From DASVBJ01 sp036375895 (GTDB lineage Bacteria; Actinomycetota; Actinomycetes; JACCUZ01), in contig DASVBJ010000307.1 of the NCBI GenBank assembly GCA_036375895.1, positions 1 through 23,023 of the forward strand: 23,023 nt of DNA, given 5' to 3'. Numbering within the stretch: position 1 is the first letter of the stretch; the number at the start of each line of letters is the position of its first letter. The translations under genes and the position numbers were made by a program. Under the pieces are notes generated by a model. It saw nothing but the letters and a program-made list of their open reading frames with translations, was not told the DNA's origin and made no database searches. Shown here piece after piece: positions 22,869 to 23,023 of this stretch.

Positions 22869-23023
22869 TCAGACGAGGTCCACGAGCACCTTCCCGACCG
22901 CTCCGCCCTCCACCGCGGCGTGCGCTTCGGCCACCTGGTCGAGCCGGAACCGGTGCAGTGGCAACCCGGCCTCGTCGCCGACCCGGAGCGCGCCGGCTGC
23001 GACCGCGGAGCTGACGCCTTGGA
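22869..23023 (-). CDS. Quinone oxidoreductase-like (MDR family) protein, C-terminal fragment
   Basis: The frame is open at the window edge and ends at TGA 22871-22869, giving 50 complete codons. The text LPLHRFRLDQVAEAHAAVEG followed by GAVGKVLVDLV is the usual C-terminus of zinc-independent quinone oxidoreductase/NADP-dependent alcohol dehydrogenase-like proteins of the medium-chain family. The nucleotide-binding part lies outside the window, so the cofactor and substrate are not visible. No ATG/GTG start is inside the window. It reads in the same direction as the secreted-protein gene, 187 bp away. Confidence 0.75.
   Translation of the reverse strand, partial: QGVSSAVAAGALRVGDEAGLPLHRFRLDQVAEAHAAVEGGAVGKVLVDLV

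Overview
The window is high-GC DNA with frequent GTG starts, ATGA/GTGA stop-start overlaps and strong C/G bias at third codon positions. It also carries actinobacterial family combinations: a SARP/BTAD regulator, a methylcrotonyl-CoA carboxylase operon with its own TetR, and a GlpD / TetR / AGPS-like flavoprotein / DAG-kinase cluster. The host is most likely a free-living actinobacterium, perhaps of the Nocardioides type; the genus is only a guess.

Layout: (1) 1-5867, + strand: the end of an FMO-like flavoprotein, a second FAD-dependent oxidoreductase, a large BTAD/AAA ATPase regulator and an NAD-dependent epimerase-type SDR. (2) 6042-9749, +: a long secreted protein joining a type I phosphodiesterase/alkaline-phosphatase-superfamily domain to a complete 5'-nucleotidase. 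It ends at an 11-bp-stem hairpin shared with the convergent Rieske gene. (3) 9871-12838, - strand: an AGPS-like FAD oxidase, a diacylglycerol-kinase-like lipid kinase and, beyond a striking 25-bp perfect inverted repeat and six 8-bp tandem repeats, a small Rieske protein. (4) 12856-16256, +: a TetR regulator, GlpD and a patatin-like lipase, divergent from (3). The two divergent start codons form the ends of one palindrome, a probable TetR operator. (5) 16257-21586, -: a leucine-catabolism operon in the order TetR, methylcrotonyl-CoA carboxylase beta, alpha, HMG-CoA lyase, with a palindrome overlapping its promoter. (6) 21587-22868: a less GC-rich, orphan-like stretch with a possible frameshifted gene and a secreted protein carrying a DxDxDG-type calcium-binding-like motif. 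(7) 22869-23023, -: the C-terminus of a quinone-oxidoreductase-like protein.

How the genes may work together: blocks 3 and 4 look like one glycerolipid module. GlpD makes DHAP, the AGPS-like protein belongs to the family that makes alkyl-DHAP, the lipid kinase would make phosphatidic acid and the patatin would release acyl chains, all around one TetR control point. Its core gene order matches Mycobacterium tuberculosis Rv2249c-Rv2252. Block 5 converts 3-methylcrotonyl-CoA to 3-methylglutaconyl-CoA and later cleaves HMG-CoA to acetyl-CoA and acetoacetate. The acyl-CoA dehydrogenase and hydratase of that pathway are not in the window. The most unusual items are the phosphodiesterase/5'-nucleotidase fusion, the start-codon-to-start-codon palindrome, and the perfect hairpin beside the 8-bp repeats.
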